A program made the translations under genes and the position numbers. This document shows positions 26,750 to 35,463 of a stretch of 46,409 nucleotides of DNA, piece after piece. Source of the DNA: a virus; IMG/VR virus record IMGVR_UViG_3300020430_000027, positions 1 through 46,409 of that record; one strand, given 5' to 3'. The notes below the pieces were generated by a model. That model worked only from the letters and a program-made list of their open reading frames with translations. It ran no database searches and was not told the DNA's origin. The stretch's first letter is position 1. Every line of letters begins with the position of its first letter.

Positions 26750-27535
26750 CTACTCCTTAAATGAAAAAAGTTTCTCAACAATATGTCCGTCTATGTTTAT
26801 ATAACGTCTAATGTGTGACGGATTTTCTCTAGGTGTCACACCATGTAGACTATTCAAACTATTAATAAAACAAACCATTGTGTTACGTTTGTATGGTATG
26901 TGATTTACTACTTCAATATCATCAAGGTCTACTTTTCTTCCTTTTAATGGTTTCCATTGTATACCTTCTTTGTTTTTATAAATGTTTAATCCACCGTCTG
27001 TACCTTTGTCTTCAGGCTTTTTAAAATAAAACAAACAAGCGAATAATTCTTTTGCTTGATCTACGTGTGGTGTACGTATTTGTTTTTGATCAATAGCATT
27101 CATAACAAATTGCATTTCCATTCTTACACTACCACCTTCAGGAGCTTTTCTTTGGCTTACTCCTGCTCTGATATATTTTGTGTAGAGGTCTTCAGGAAAA
27201 TGTCTAAGTTCGATTGATCCTTTAGGATACAGTTTTGTTATTCCTGTTCTAAACACACGTAATAAGTTTTCTTTAAATTCCATGCTTGTATGATAATTTG
27301 CAAAGTCACGCCATAAAGGAGTAACTGCATTTTCATAATCGAACTCATGTTGCTTGTAACGTATAGTACCAAAGCCTGTTGTTTCGTTCTTTGTACAATA
27401 CTGTTCAGGGTATTCTCTTTCTAATCTTTCATACAAATCCCAAGGCAAAACTTCTGGAATGTGTATGTATGGAAATGGTTCCATGTGTAAATTTTCTTGT
27501 TTAAAATTTTGTAATACACTTAACTGACTATTCAT
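26750..27535 (-). CDS. 2OG-Fe(II)/prolyl-hydroxylase-like oxygenase
   Basis: A 261-residue protein. The first 100 residues contain PFPYIHIPEVLPWDLYERL, typical of the entry to such phage dioxygenases. Then come the iron site TPHVDQAKEL (H-x-D), the strand LFACLFYFK, GGLNIYK, and the distal site NSLNSLHGVTPR with the second His, followed by RRYINID with the 2OG-binding Arg. All facial-triad residues are visible. It is a different subfamily from the oxygenase at 19581-20231. Possible substrates are sugars, nucleobases or proteins. It overlaps the methyltransferase gene upstream by 4 nt and may act in the same pathway. Confidence 0.82.
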   Translation of the reverse strand: MNSQLSVLQNFKQENLHMEPFPYIHIPEVLPWDLYERLEREYPEQYCTKNETTGFGTIRYKQHEFDYENAVTPLWRDFANYHTSMEFKENLLRVFRTGITKLYPKGSIELRHFPEDLYTKYIRAGVSQRKAPEGGSVRMEMQFVMNAIDQKQIRTPHVDQAKELFACLFYFKKPEDKGTDGGLNIYKNKEGIQWKPLKGRKVDLDDIEVVNHIPYKRNTMVCFINSLNSLHGVTPRENPSHIRRYINIDGHIVEKLFSFKE

Positions 27536-28254
27536 TTGTATTTCTTTCCGATCTCGTCGCTTGTTATATTTTCTCCGCTATACAAATGTTGTTGTGGTAT
27601 TTCAAATTCAGCATCAACATTTTTCTTTAGTATAGCACATATCATTGGATCACGTTCCCAAGTATCTAATTGAAAATCATTTCTATAGCCCTTGTATCTT
27701 CTTAACTTTTCTGTTGGACACTTTTCAAGTCTATCGCCATTGCTTGTTCCTATCCACAAGCCTTTTAGATCATAGTTGTTTTGTAAAGCTAGGCATGGAT
27801 ACAAATTAGGTTGCGTATTAAAAAAGCCGTGATCAACCCAACGGTAAAAAGGTAGTACGTGTATCATATAGCCACCTACCTTTGTTAAGTCATGTGTGTT
27901 CTTGTATACAGTATATTGATTAAAAACGTGTTCACCTGTGCCGTTATTAGTAACTAGATCAAACTTTTCAGTCCAGTTATATTGTTTGCTTATGTCTGTG
28001 TTAAGATCCATAGCAACTGCGTCCATGTCAGTGTTTACGTCAATGGCTAGGTATCTTTTGAATCCTAAACCTAAAAAAAATTCTTTAGTGCTAGTTGGTG
28101 TTGTATGAATATTTAAACGTTGATAAAGTTTTGCTCTTGACTTATTATTCTTCAATCTTTGATTTCCTAACTCGCAAACAGTTGGGTTAGGTTTGTTTCT
28201 AATATCATCTACGACATAATCGATTGCAGTTGTGATTAAATTTGTAAAGCTCAC
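27532..28254 (-). CDS. SAM-dependent methyltransferase-like protein
   Basis: A 240-residue protein with GTG start overlapping the DoxX-like gene's stop. Motif I is seen as TVCELGNQRL (about residues 24-33), an acidic strand end at RYLAIDVNTD (about 68-77), and the later FDLVTNNGTGEHVFNQYTVY with VGGYMIHVLPF corresponds to the class I methyltransferase post-motifs. The motif I Gly pattern is degenerate (ELGNQ rather than ExGxG). Such proteins methylate sugars in surface-polysaccharide clusters. The nearby oxygenase supports a small-molecule or sugar-tailoring role; the substrate is unknown. Confidence 0.72.
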   Translation of the reverse strand: MSFTNLITTAIDYVVDDIRNKPNPTVCELGNQRLKNNKSRAKLYQRLNIHTTPTSTKEFFLGLGFKRYLAIDVNTDMDAVAMDLNTDISKQYNWTEKFDLVTNNGTGEHVFNQYTVYKNTHDLTKVGGYMIHVLPFYRWVDHGFFNTQPNLYPCLALQNNYDLKGLWIGTSNGDRLEKCPTEKLRRYKGYRNDFQLDTWERDPMICAILKKNVDAEFEIPQQHLYSGENITSDEIGKKYK

Positions 28255-28664
28255 TTGACTCTATTTCCTCTCAATGCAAAGAACAATCCACCACAGTACA
28301 ACATCAAATGGAAATGTTCATATAGTATTACGTACATAACACTTTCAGGTTCACTAATAAGTATTACTCCTGTCATAATACCACAGATTACTATGCCTGC
28401 AAATCTTGTAAGCATATCACCAACACCTGGTCTAAGTGCTATGGTCAGTCCACCTACTAATAAAAATATTCCTGCAAACAATTCTCCCCAAGCAACGAAA
28501 AACCAAACTTGCATAGGCAAGCCAAATGCTTCTGCGTCTTCTATGTTTAATGGAAGTTTTTGTAATCCTTGTAAAATAAAAACAATAGCAAGTGGTGTAC
28601 GTATGAGCCAATTGGCTCCTTTAAATTCTGGAATTTTTTTCAAGTATGATTCTAATGGTTGCAT
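28251..28664 (-). CDS. DoxX-like membrane protein
   Basis: A 137-residue protein with four hydrophobic segments (about residues 20-38, 50-70, 86-104, 112-130). RTPLAIVFILQGLQKLP, then FGLPMQVWFFVAWGELFAGI and RFAGIVICGIMTGVI follow the DoxX family layout (R..l...fi..G..K....; E...G; R..a......m). DoxX-type proteins are small quinone-related or redox membrane proteins of unclear role; they appear in phages as auxiliary genes. Tight overlap with genes on both sides. Confident as a four-helix protein, fair for DoxX. Confidence 0.75.
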   Translation of the reverse strand: MQPLESYLKKIPEFKGANWLIRTPLAIVFILQGLQKLPLNIEDAEAFGLPMQVWFFVAWGELFAGIFLLVGGLTIALRPGVGDMLTRFAGIVICGIMTGVILISEPESVMYVILYEHFHLMLYCGGLFFALRGNRVK

Positions 28665-28780
28665 TAATCGTCTTTCCTTTTATGCCCTTCTGAATCTGCC
28701 CAACCTAATAAAGCCATTATGCCTAACGATATAGGAAGTGCTATGCATAGAAATAAAATTGATGTCCAAAAGTCCCACAT
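28664..28780 (-). CDS. Tiny single-helix membrane protein
   Basis: A 38-residue protein (MWDFWTSILFLCIALPISLG...) with one membrane helix (about residues 6-26) and a charged end (DSEGHKRKDD). Both its start and stop overlap neighbouring genes (TAATG junctions), a strong sign that it is real. Function unknown. Confidence 0.7.
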   Translation of the reverse strand: MWDFWTSILFLCIALPISLGIMALLGWADSEGHKRKDD

Positions 28781-29343
28781 TACTTTTCTAGCACCACAAT
28801 ATATTTGTTGTTAGGTTTAACGTTACCTTGTTTATCCGTTCTTGTTTTTTCAACAAATTCATGATGCACAAATTTTACACCTGGCATATTTTCTTCAATT
28901 TTAGTTTTCCACCACCCTGGTGTTTCAACTATTAAGTGTGCGTTACGTCCATCAGCTAAAAACTTTTTAGCAGGACTTGTTGCAATAATTAAGAAAGCAC
29001 ACTTACTAAATGTTTCATGTACATCTTTAAGTACATTGTCTAAGAACACAGGTTCAATATGTTCAAGTACGTCTGTGCTGATAAGCATATCGTATGGTCC
29101 TGGAGCTCTTTCTTTAAAGTCAGGATGTCCTGGATCCCAACCTATTGCTTTTATATCTGGATATGATTCAGTGATAGCTTTTACAACTCCACCCTTGCCA
29201 CAACCATAATCAAAAACACTTGTTGGCTTAAATTTATCAATCCATTTTGCTATTGGTTTAAGTCCTTTTGCATCACCGAAAGATGCTTTTTGGTCGTGCA
29301 ACTTTTCAAGTTGTATTACATATTCTTCACTAATTGTCTTCAT
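28780..29343 (-). CDS. Class I SAM methyltransferase
   Basis: A 187-residue methyltransferase (start at 29343 chosen; Met codons at 29358 and 29391 are in frame). Motif I is VFDYGCGKGGVVKAI, a GxGxG-type SAM site; motif II ends at KAIGWDPGHPDF; the post-I strand is YDMLISTDVLEHIEP. After this the acceptor-side region contains ETPGWWKTKIEENMPG. Such small methyltransferases are abundant in marine T4-like phages and often thought to modify sugars, DNA or small molecules. Its stop overlaps the tiny membrane gene; its start overlaps the end of the 'WPEWF' gene. Substrate unknown. Confidence 0.87.
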   Translation of the reverse strand: MKTISEEYVIQLEKLHDQKASFGDAKGLKPIAKWIDKFKPTSVFDYGCGKGGVVKAITESYPDIKAIGWDPGHPDFKERAPGPYDMLISTDVLEHIEPVFLDNVLKDVHETFSKCAFLIIATSPAKKFLADGRNAHLIVETPGWWKTKIEENMPGVKFVHHEFVEKTRTDKQGNVKPNNKYIVVLEK

Positions 29344-30079
29344 ATTTGTCTCTTTCATCTTGTCTTTTTCTATTGTGGATAGACTTCGCATAGGATCCGA
29401 CAGCAGAAATGTTTGTAGTATTTAACCTTGTCATTTCCTCTGCACTAACAAGGTGGCACTTTATTTCAATTGGTTTGTCACTCAAAGGAATTATTTGTAA
29501 CCATGGATCTCCAGTATTAATTTTTACCCTTGAATTAAACGGTACCATTATGTTGTTCAATAGTGCGTGTTGATACTTGTATTCAATTATTCCAGGCACT
29601 CCCCAGTATGCTAAAGGATCTTTCTGATGCCATTCAGGCTTGATCCACATAAATTGTACACCAGTTTCTTCTGTCATTAACCAAGGACTGCCTACCTTAA
29701 CATGAGCATATCCTGGCTTGTGAAAGTTCCAGTCTTGTTCATCATGTGGCAGTAAAGCAGTATGTTCGGGAAACACTCTTTGGTTTAGTTGTCCATCTGG
29801 TCCACACTCTAAATGAAGTTCACACCAACTTGGAATAATCACACCCTGTTTTAATATTTCGTTGATAGCAGGACATTGTTTCATGCTACTTATTGGTACA
29901 GGAGAACCATCAGTATATAGATTGCCATTTGTTGATAAGTCAAATTCAGTTCTACTTGCAGGAAGTTTTTTCCACCACTCCGGTATCCATTTCTTCGCAA
30001 GTTGAGGTTTGCATTGATCTATTACATACTGTTGATTAGTATAAAAATTTAAAACTAAACTGTCAGATGAGTAAGCCAT
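29330..30079 (-). CDS. Marine-phage 'WPEWF' family protein, copy 2
   Basis: A 249-residue paralog of the protein at 23565-24302. The shared layout is KKWIPEWWKKLP, then MKQCPAINEILKQGVIIPSWCELHL, a middle with GSPWLMTEETGVQFMWIKP, and TGDPWLQIIPLS near the end. The two differ in most other positions, so the duplication is old. The family (possibly DUF6065) is known to me only as marine-phage proteins of unknown function. It overlaps neighbours at both ends. Confidence 0.72.
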   Translation of the reverse strand: MAYSSDSLVLNFYTNQQYVIDQCKPQLAKKWIPEWWKKLPASRTEFDLSTNGNLYTDGSPVPISSMKQCPAINEILKQGVIIPSWCELHLECGPDGQLNQRVFPEHTALLPHDEQDWNFHKPGYAHVKVGSPWLMTEETGVQFMWIKPEWHQKDPLAYWGVPGIIEYKYQHALLNNIMVPFNSRVKINTGDPWLQIIPLSDKPIEIKCHLVSAEEMTRLNTTNISAVGSYAKSIHNRKRQDERDKYEDN

Positions 30080-30569
30080 AATCTATTGTTTCACTTTGTC
30101 TACTAATGTCTTTGATAAACCAAGCACACAAAGGATTCTTACCGTCAGTGATAGGTGTACCAATTAGTTGTCCATTTTTAGTTTTAGGAAAATACCATTT
30201 CATATCATTATAAAAATTTGTGATCTTTACTTCACCCCATTGCATTGTATATCCTGTGAGTGGATTGTAAAGGAATGCTTCAAAGCCTCTGTCGTTCAAA
30301 CTTGTCAACGGCAATACTTCTATATCGCCTGAACCTTCACTATCACCTACTGCTAGATTCCAATCTATAGGCATTGTTATTTCATGTCCATTTATTTCTA
30401 ATACCATTGCAGGACTATTAAAACTTTCAAGGAATATCAAAGGAATAAAAAAGAAGTCAGGTTCTTTAGGATTACTGTTGTCCAGCACACTAAATCTTAC
30501 ATCATCTTTTAGTTCCTGTGGTAAGTTATTCAGGTGAAACGTTTTGTTATCTAATGTTAATATTCTCAT
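30063..30569 (-). CDS. Conserved marine-phage protein near uvsW
   Basis: A 168-residue soluble protein with a pattern that is very familiar from T4-like cyanophages and pelagiphages: FFFIPLIFLESFNSPAMVLE, MPIDWNLAVGDSEGSGDIEV, LTSLNDRGFEAFLYNPLTGY, and KWYFPKTKNGQLIGTPITDG. It ends with FIKDISRQSETIDYGLL. It is usually found next to uvsW, as here. The function is not known to me. It is probably all-beta and DNA-metabolism associated by position. Confidence 0.83.
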   Translation of the reverse strand: MRILTLDNKTFHLNNLPQELKDDVRFSVLDNSNPKEPDFFFIPLIFLESFNSPAMVLEINGHEITMPIDWNLAVGDSEGSGDIEVLPLTSLNDRGFEAFLYNPLTGYTMQWGEVKITNFYNDMKWYFPKTKNGQLIGTPITDGKNPLCAWFIKDISRQSETIDYGLLI

Positions 30570-30790
30570 TCTTTTCTCATTTTCATAATTTCTTTAGGAG
30601 TAAGTTTTCCTGTATCTGGATCTAACTTACTGATCCTACAACTGAATAAATTTTTACGTCCTTTGCTTGTTACTAATATAGGTTGACCTTTTTCATCAAC
30701 CTCTATGCTTTTAATTTTAGTTGCAACATTTCTAAAACGTCCAACTAATATTTCGTCACCGGCTTTTATTTCTACTGTAAATTTTTTCAT
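30566..30790 (-). CDS. Small conserved protein, uvsW neighbour
   Basis: A 74-residue protein (MKKFTVEIKAGDEILVGRFR) with a small beta-barrel pattern (KIKSIEVDEKGQPILVTSKG) and a basic end (LTPKEIMKMRKE). The layout of 'v..gDei.vGRFKN....ik.i..de.GQP.v.t.kg...lf.cRi.Kl' resembles SH3-like small phage proteins. It occupies the place of T4 uvsW.1 but is not clearly homologous. It overlaps uvsW and the gene downstream by 4 nt each. Function unknown. Confidence 0.75.
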   Translation of the reverse strand: MKKFTVEIKAGDEILVGRFRNVATKIKSIEVDEKGQPILVTSKGRKNLFSCRISKLDPDTGKLTPKEIMKMRKE

Positions 30791-32244
30791 GCCCAGTCAA
30801 TCTTCTCCATAGTGAAAGGATACTCTGCTTCTCTATAGAATTTTTTCCTTTGTGTTAAATGCCTTTTTGCATACTTACAACTTGATGTCAGATCCCATAT
30901 CTGCACAAAGTCTTTGTCTTCTGCCTTTCTAATACCTCTGCCTATTGATTGTATCACTCTTACAAATGATTTGCCTGGTTCAATTAATACTAAATTAAAT
31001 ATTCTTGGTATGTTGATTCCAACAGCCGCTACTCCGTAAGTTGCAATTAAAACTTTGTTTGTAGCTTCTTTGATTTCATCATATTGTTCTTTCCTGTCTT
31101 TAAGTTTTACATCACCTTTTATAAAGACCGAATCTGGTATTGCTTCTTGCAGTTGCTCACCTGCACTTATTCTGTCTACAAGTATCAACGTGTTACCACT
31201 GTCTTTGATTCCTGCACACATCTTTGCCAAGTATTTTATTCTGTCTTTGTTTGTGACGAGATACTTTAATTCTTCTTGATATGTGGTGTAGACTGAAGTA
31301 TCAATCAGTTGTACAATGTTAACATGGCACTTGCTTAATACATCTTTGTCTTGTAGTTCTTTTGCACTTATTTGATTTATTACTGGTCCTATACTTGCTA
31401 ATATGCTTTGAAATTCAAATTGTTCTTTGGGTATAGTTCCTGTAAGTCCCCAACGCACAGGTGCATTTCTTAAATTTTGTGTTAGTAATTTCTTTAGCAC
31501 TTCTGCTTTTGCTTGATGAACTTCATCTATGATAATAGTTTCAACGCCATCTAAAAATTCAGCTAATGTTAAAACTGCTTCTCCGTCTTTTGTTTTCTTG
31601 TCTAGTATGTTTAAACTTTGCCAAGTACAAATTGTGTGTGTCTTGCCAAGTTCTTTTCTGTCACCAAAATATACTCCAACATCTAATCCACAGTTTACAT
31701 AGTCTTCTTCTGTTTGTGTTACAAGTGATTTGTTTGGAACAATTACTACTGTCCTACCTAGCTTTTCGCATAAGTGCGATAGTGTTGCAGTAATAATTGT
31801 TTTACCTGCACCAGTGGCAACTTCCTGTAAACATTGTGGATTTTCTATAAACTTGTTTATTACTTCTACTTGATAATCTCTTAGAACTATTGGCTCACCC
31901 TCCATTGGGTGTCCTTTAGGCCAAGTTTTGCCTTGCCAATAGTTTTCGTCTATGGTGTTAAAAGTAAGGTTATGTTTTACTCTCTTGTCTTGTATCTCTG
32001 CTATTTCAACGCCTGCGTCAACAAGTGTGTTTACAATGATATCAAGATGATTAACGTAACCAGTACCACCAATTCCGAAAAAAGATATATTTCCATCCCA
32101 TCTCCCTAGTTTGTATTGTGGAAGATAACGTGCATAAGGCACCTGGAACTTTAGCTTGTTAGCTATCTTACGTCTATACTCAACAGGTAAGTTTTCTACC
32201 TTGACGTTAACTTCGTCTTGAATGACAATTCTACAACTTATCAT
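30787..32244 (-). CDS. uvsW: UvsW-like ATP-dependent DNA helicase
   Basis: A 485-residue superfamily 2 helicase (T4 UvsW is 503). An N-terminal DNA-binding region (residues 1-115, with YLPQYKLGRWDGNISFF) precedes the helicase core. Core motifs: Q-like LRDYQVEVINKF, Walker A ATGAGKT (143-149), DEVH box (IIIDEVHQAKA), WGLTGT, and motif VI QSIGRGIRKAEDKD. UvsW reverses recombination and fork intermediates and turns off origin-dependent replication in T4. It overlaps a degenerate helicase-like gene upstream by 4 nt. Assignment is secure. Confidence 0.95.
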   Translation of the reverse strand: MISCRIVIQDEVNVKVENLPVEYRRKIANKLKFQVPYARYLPQYKLGRWDGNISFFGIGGTGYVNHLDIIVNTLVDAGVEIAEIQDKRVKHNLTFNTIDENYWQGKTWPKGHPMEGEPIVLRDYQVEVINKFIENPQCLQEVATGAGKTIITATLSHLCEKLGRTVVIVPNKSLVTQTEEDYVNCGLDVGVYFGDRKELGKTHTICTWQSLNILDKKTKDGEAVLTLAEFLDGVETIIIDEVHQAKAEVLKKLLTQNLRNAPVRWGLTGTIPKEQFEFQSILASIGPVINQISAKELQDKDVLSKCHVNIVQLIDTSVYTTYQEELKYLVTNKDRIKYLAKMCAGIKDSGNTLILVDRISAGEQLQEAIPDSVFIKGDVKLKDRKEQYDEIKEATNKVLIATYGVAAVGINIPRIFNLVLIEPGKSFVRVIQSIGRGIRKAEDKDFVQIWDLTSSCKYAKRHLTQRKKFYREAEYPFTMEKIDWA

Positions 32245-33539
32245 ATTTGTTCTGCTTTATAATATCCATAACTGTAATGCGGACTCACATCCGAATCATA
32301 TTGCATTATCAAATCATGTCCATGGACATAATCGTTGATAGTGCTATTAGTTTTTTTACTGCCTATTGTGAGAATGCCTTTTGGCCTAAAACCATTTTTC
32401 AATAATGGCTTAGGAACTTTATTATTACTAATATACACTATTCTTGTGTTTTTGTCAACATTATTATTTAAGCCCCAGGTCTTCACATATCGGTTAAATT
32501 GTATGGCGTTGTTGCCTTTCTTTGTGTCCATTCTAAACATAACGGACATTTCTTTCTTTGGCACATAGTTTGTAAACAGATTATTGAACAAACTTAATTC
32601 TTCATAACAAGACTCTGGATTTATAAGAACAAGAAGAGGATACCTTTTTAATTCATCAACCATTTCAAGAACTTGCATCAATCTCCAAGTATTTGAATTA
32701 ATGCAAATTAAATTACTTTGACGTTCCAAAACTTTTTTGGTAAGTGTGCTTAGGTCTTTGGCACTTTCAGCAACCTTGGCAGTATTAAAATAATTTAAAC
32801 CATAGTAATGCCTTCTATCAAAGTACCTATACAAGTTTTGATAATTTGGTTCTCCTATCTCACTCAAACATATATCCTGTCCTTTGGTAGGATAATTTTT
32901 AAATTTAAAATCGTAAATGCCAGGCACATAGTCTTGCGGAACTTTCTCCATAGCTTTTAATTCGTTATATATGTCTAAAACTTTTTGTTCTATGTCAAAC
33001 TTTGTATCAAACTTTTTTGCAATCTCAACAAGTTTGTAAATATATTGTTCTTGTATAGGAAAGTAATGCGTGTGTTTTTCGTAATGATATTCTTTGTCAC
33101 TATTGTTTTTAAGTTCTTCAATATACTTTATTACCTTCTTGTTAAAAGGAAATCTAATTGCAACAGTATTATTGTCCTGGCCATATCTATCTTTCACAGT
33201 AGTAAATTTTATCCAATGACTGCTGTCTATTTTACGTAAAGGCTGACGTAATTTTTCAACTGCTTCTTTTAAATCAATACCATGATCTGTAAATTGGTCT
33301 ACATAATATTCCAACAATAATTTTTTTACGAGTTGGTATTGTTTAAAAGTTAGAGCAGTACCTCTGAACACTTGCTTTGCAATACTGAACATGATGTTAG
33401 CATTGTCTTGGTGTAACGAAAAGTTTTGGACCTTTTGTAGCTCTGGATCTGCGTGATGTTTTAGGTCACTAATACCCGCGGCTATTTCCAAACAGTCTTC
33501 TGTGTTTAGTGCTTTTTTGGATAGAACTCTTCTGTGCAT
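32241..33539 (-). CDS. Degenerate helicase-like protein
   Basis: A 432-residue protein that has no Walker A motif. The N-terminal part (NANIMFSIAKQVFRGTALTFKQYQLVKKLL) and the segment NTVAIRFPFNKKVIKYIEEL then YEKHTHYFPIQEQYIYKLVE (about residues 125-170) resemble the HARP-like substrate-recognition region preceding some phage SNF2-type helicases. The C-terminal half has strands such as YPLLVLINPES and NTRIVYISNN that fit a RecA-like fold without nucleotide motifs. It sits directly before uvsW (4-nt overlap) and has its own near-perfect promoter. It may be an inactive partner of UvsW; the call is tentative. Confidence 0.62.
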   Translation of the reverse strand: MHRRVLSKKALNTEDCLEIAAGISDLKHHADPELQKVQNFSLHQDNANIMFSIAKQVFRGTALTFKQYQLVKKLLLEYYVDQFTDHGIDLKEAVEKLRQPLRKIDSSHWIKFTTVKDRYGQDNNTVAIRFPFNKKVIKYIEELKNNSDKEYHYEKHTHYFPIQEQYIYKLVEIAKKFDTKFDIEQKVLDIYNELKAMEKVPQDYVPGIYDFKFKNYPTKGQDICLSEIGEPNYQNLYRYFDRRHYYGLNYFNTAKVAESAKDLSTLTKKVLERQSNLICINSNTWRLMQVLEMVDELKRYPLLVLINPESCYEELSLFNNLFTNYVPKKEMSVMFRMDTKKGNNAIQFNRYVKTWGLNNNVDKNTRIVYISNNKVPKPLLKNGFRPKGILTIGSKKTNSTINDYVHGHDLIMQYDSDVSPHYSYGYYKAEQI

Positions 33540-33545
33540 TCATAT

Positions 33546-33574
33546 ATTATATGATATTATAGTGCAGAAGTCAA
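33546..33574 (-). promoter_or_regulatory. Consensus sigma-70 promoter
   Basis: Minus-strand TTGACT (33574-33569), 17-bp spacer, TATAAT (33551-33546). It overlaps the 3' end of the gene at 33557 and would start transcription at about the ATG at 33539, giving a leaderless message. Confidence 0.8.
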
Positions 33575-34402
33575 CCGATTTAGTGGTTCTCCGTTGGCAA
33601 TTTCTTCCAATGTCCACTCAGTATATGCAATATCGTTGAGCCATTGACTGCGGTCTGGTTTGTTTGGATTATTGATTGTATCGTAGCTTGAATTGCCTAC
33701 TTCATAGGCTAAACTTGCTTGACTTACAAACACTGGTACACCATTAATAACTGAATGTGTAGCAGGATTACTGCTGTGGTTTACAACTGCGTATGCTCCA
33801 CTGCAACTGAAGTCAAAGTCATCATAAGTGTCTTGCACTTGCACAGGATTTTGCCTAAACACGTTTTTGAAATCTTCTTCCAGATTGTTTACAGGAAATC
33901 TAGGGTGTGGTCTCCATACAATATCTCTATCTGTGTATTCTCTTATTTTTCTTATCTGTTCACTTACCCAACTAGACATATTAGGATTGTAACGCCATTG
34001 ATGTGAACGTTCATGTTGCCCTACTATCACTATGCTATCGCCGTTGTCTGTCCAAGGCTGTAATTGTAGTCCTAGTTTTTTTGCTCTGGTATCATCATTT
34101 CCTTTTGGACCAAAGTATGCTTCTCTATTGATGCCACCTATACCAACTTTCCATGTGGTACCTCTTTGTAACCCACCTACCTCTAATACTATTATTTTTT
34201 TGTTGTGTGTTGCGAAGTCGTCCCAGACTTTCTTGTTAGGAGCCATTCGCCCATGCCATAGCACACTCCAAATAACGCCAATGTCACAGTCGTAAGAATT
34301 ATCAACAACAGTATGGCCGGCATCAGAAAGGCTACTAGCAAAAGCATCAAAAACTGGTCGACTATTTTGTGCACCATACTCCCTAAATAAACTAAACTTC
34401 AT
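33557..34402 (-). CDS. GT-B/capsule-type glycosyltransferase-like, copy 1
   Basis: A 281-residue protein, one of three paralogs in this block. The shared C-terminal layout is SWVSEQIRKIREYTDRDIVW then RPHPRFP, AVVNHSSNPATHSVINGVPVFV, and W...IAYTEWTLEEIANGEP. This resembles the sugar-nucleotide-binding half of capsule/Kdo-type GT-B transferases (RPHP.. and NS...A...G.P). The N-terminal half is shorter than in the other two copies. It overlaps a 45-residue basic gene upstream (ATGA). Family placement by motif only; donor and acceptor are unknown. Confidence 0.7.
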   Translation of the reverse strand: MKFSLFREYGAQNSRPVFDAFASSLSDAGHTVVDNSYDCDIGVIWSVLWHGRMAPNKKVWDDFATHNKKIIVLEVGGLQRGTTWKVGIGGINREAYFGPKGNDDTRAKKLGLQLQPWTDNGDSIVIVGQHERSHQWRYNPNMSSWVSEQIRKIREYTDRDIVWRPHPRFPVNNLEEDFKNVFRQNPVQVQDTYDDFDFSCSGAYAVVNHSSNPATHSVINGVPVFVSQASLAYEVGNSSYDTINNPNKPDRSQWLNDIAYTEWTLEEIANGEPLNRLTSAL

Positions 34403-34536
34403 TTTGCTTTACCTGGTCGTCCTGTTCTCTTATCAATACGACCTTTGCGTTTCGCTTTGTGTTTAACCTTTCTTTTTTGTCTGCGTTCTTCTGTGAAAAC
34501 CTTTTTTAATTCTTTTGCAATATATTCGTAGCTCAT
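34399..34536 (-). CDS. Tiny highly basic protein
   Basis: A 45-residue protein (MSYEYIAKELKKVFTEERRQ then many Lys/Arg, ending RTGRPGKAK). Start and stop both overlap neighbouring genes by ATGA junctions, which supports it. The basic second half suggests nucleic-acid binding or a disordered tail. Function unknown. Confidence 0.68.
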   Translation of the reverse strand: MSYEYIAKELKKVFTEERRQKRKVKHKAKRKGRIDKRTGRPGKAK

Positions 34537-35345
34537 AACCAGTAAGCTTCTGTGCGTGGCTGTAACAAATCTCTTTTTCTACTTTTGCCTTCGTCTTTAC
34601 GCACACCTTTCAAATGATCAAAGTATTTTCCTAGTTCACAATTAATTAACGGATGTCCTTCACCATTGATAAGATGTCCGCTGTAATCTTTTATGTTTGG
34701 GTGTTGTGGTTTGATCTTTTTCAAAACTTCCCAGAATACATAACTATCATGCCATTCTTCCATATTGAATATTCCGTTGTTTTCTGCTTCATCATACACA
34801 CGTTGAAACTCTTTTAAGAATGCAGTTGCACCTTCAGTTCTTAGTGTCAATCCGTAGAAGCCACACTCAGGCCATTTTTTATTTCTACCAAGATAGTGTA
34901 ACCATTGTGTGTGCGGAACTAGATTTCTAAATTCTGTGTATGAAATAGGACTGTGTACAAAAGTGTCTGCGTCCATCCAAACTAAAATATCAATGCTAGG
35001 ATCTTTTGCTGTTTCAAATACAGCATAAACTTTGTTTGCAAATCTTACTGCGTCCCATTTAAATTCTTTATGATTGTCTCTGGGTCTTCTTTCTGGCCAA
35101 GGACACTTGCCATTTGCTTTAGGAACATCTTTCCAAGTTTGTTTAAATGCTTGTAGTTCAGGTAATGTGTTGTCAGCGTCTTTAATTATTATTCTTGGAT
35201 CATTTGATATAGGTTGACATTTTTCAGCATACACAATTAGTTTAATTTGTGGATCAACCTTTTCACTAAATGAGTCTATAAACCTTTGTCCATATTGTTT
35301 CATTCCGGGTTCATGAAATGTTGTTATGCAAGTTACGTTTATCAT
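34533..35345 (-). CDS. Glycosyltransferase, GT-A/DxD type
   Basis: A 270-residue protein beginning MINVTCITTFHEPGMKQYGQ. The nucleotide-sugar motif DILVWMDADTFVHSPI contains the DxD metal site (DAD), followed by CGFYGLTLRT and EEWHDSYVFWEVLKK, as in GT-A transferases related to phage and bacterial surface glycan enzymes. The start at 35345 was chosen because upstream in-frame codons lie within the small gene at 35347-35463. It belongs to the sugar block with three GT-B-like paralogs. Donor and acceptor unknown. Confidence 0.8.
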   Translation of the reverse strand: MINVTCITTFHEPGMKQYGQRFIDSFSEKVDPQIKLIVYAEKCQPISNDPRIIIKDADNTLPELQAFKQTWKDVPKANGKCPWPERRPRDNHKEFKWDAVRFANKVYAVFETAKDPSIDILVWMDADTFVHSPISYTEFRNLVPHTQWLHYLGRNKKWPECGFYGLTLRTEGATAFLKEFQRVYDEAENNGIFNMEEWHDSYVFWEVLKKIKPQHPNIKDYSGHLINGEGHPLINCELGKYFDHLKGVRKDEGKSRKRDLLQPRTEAYWL

Positions 35346-35346
35346 T

Positions 35347-35463
35347 TTATCCAAATCCTGTCCAGTTCCATGGATCTTTAAATTTATCTTTTTCGCTCTT
35401 GTACGGCTTTGATGAAAACCGTATTGCAAATCCTAATAATATTCCTAGTAATAACCATGTCAT
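35347..35463 (-). CDS. Tiny membrane-anchored protein
   Basis: A 38-residue protein (MTWLLLGILLGFAIRFSSKP...). The N-terminal 15 residues form a membrane helix or signal anchor; the rest is polar and ends DPWNWTGFG. The start overlaps the stop of the gene upstream (ATGA) and the stop ends 1 nt before the next start. Overlap pattern supports it. Function unknown. Confidence 0.68.
   Translation of the reverse strand: MTWLLLGILLGFAIRFSSKPYKSEKDKFKDPWNWTGFG

Noticed and set aside
28255-28734. 159-residue plus-strand ORF
   Set aside because: Antisense to the DoxX-like gene.
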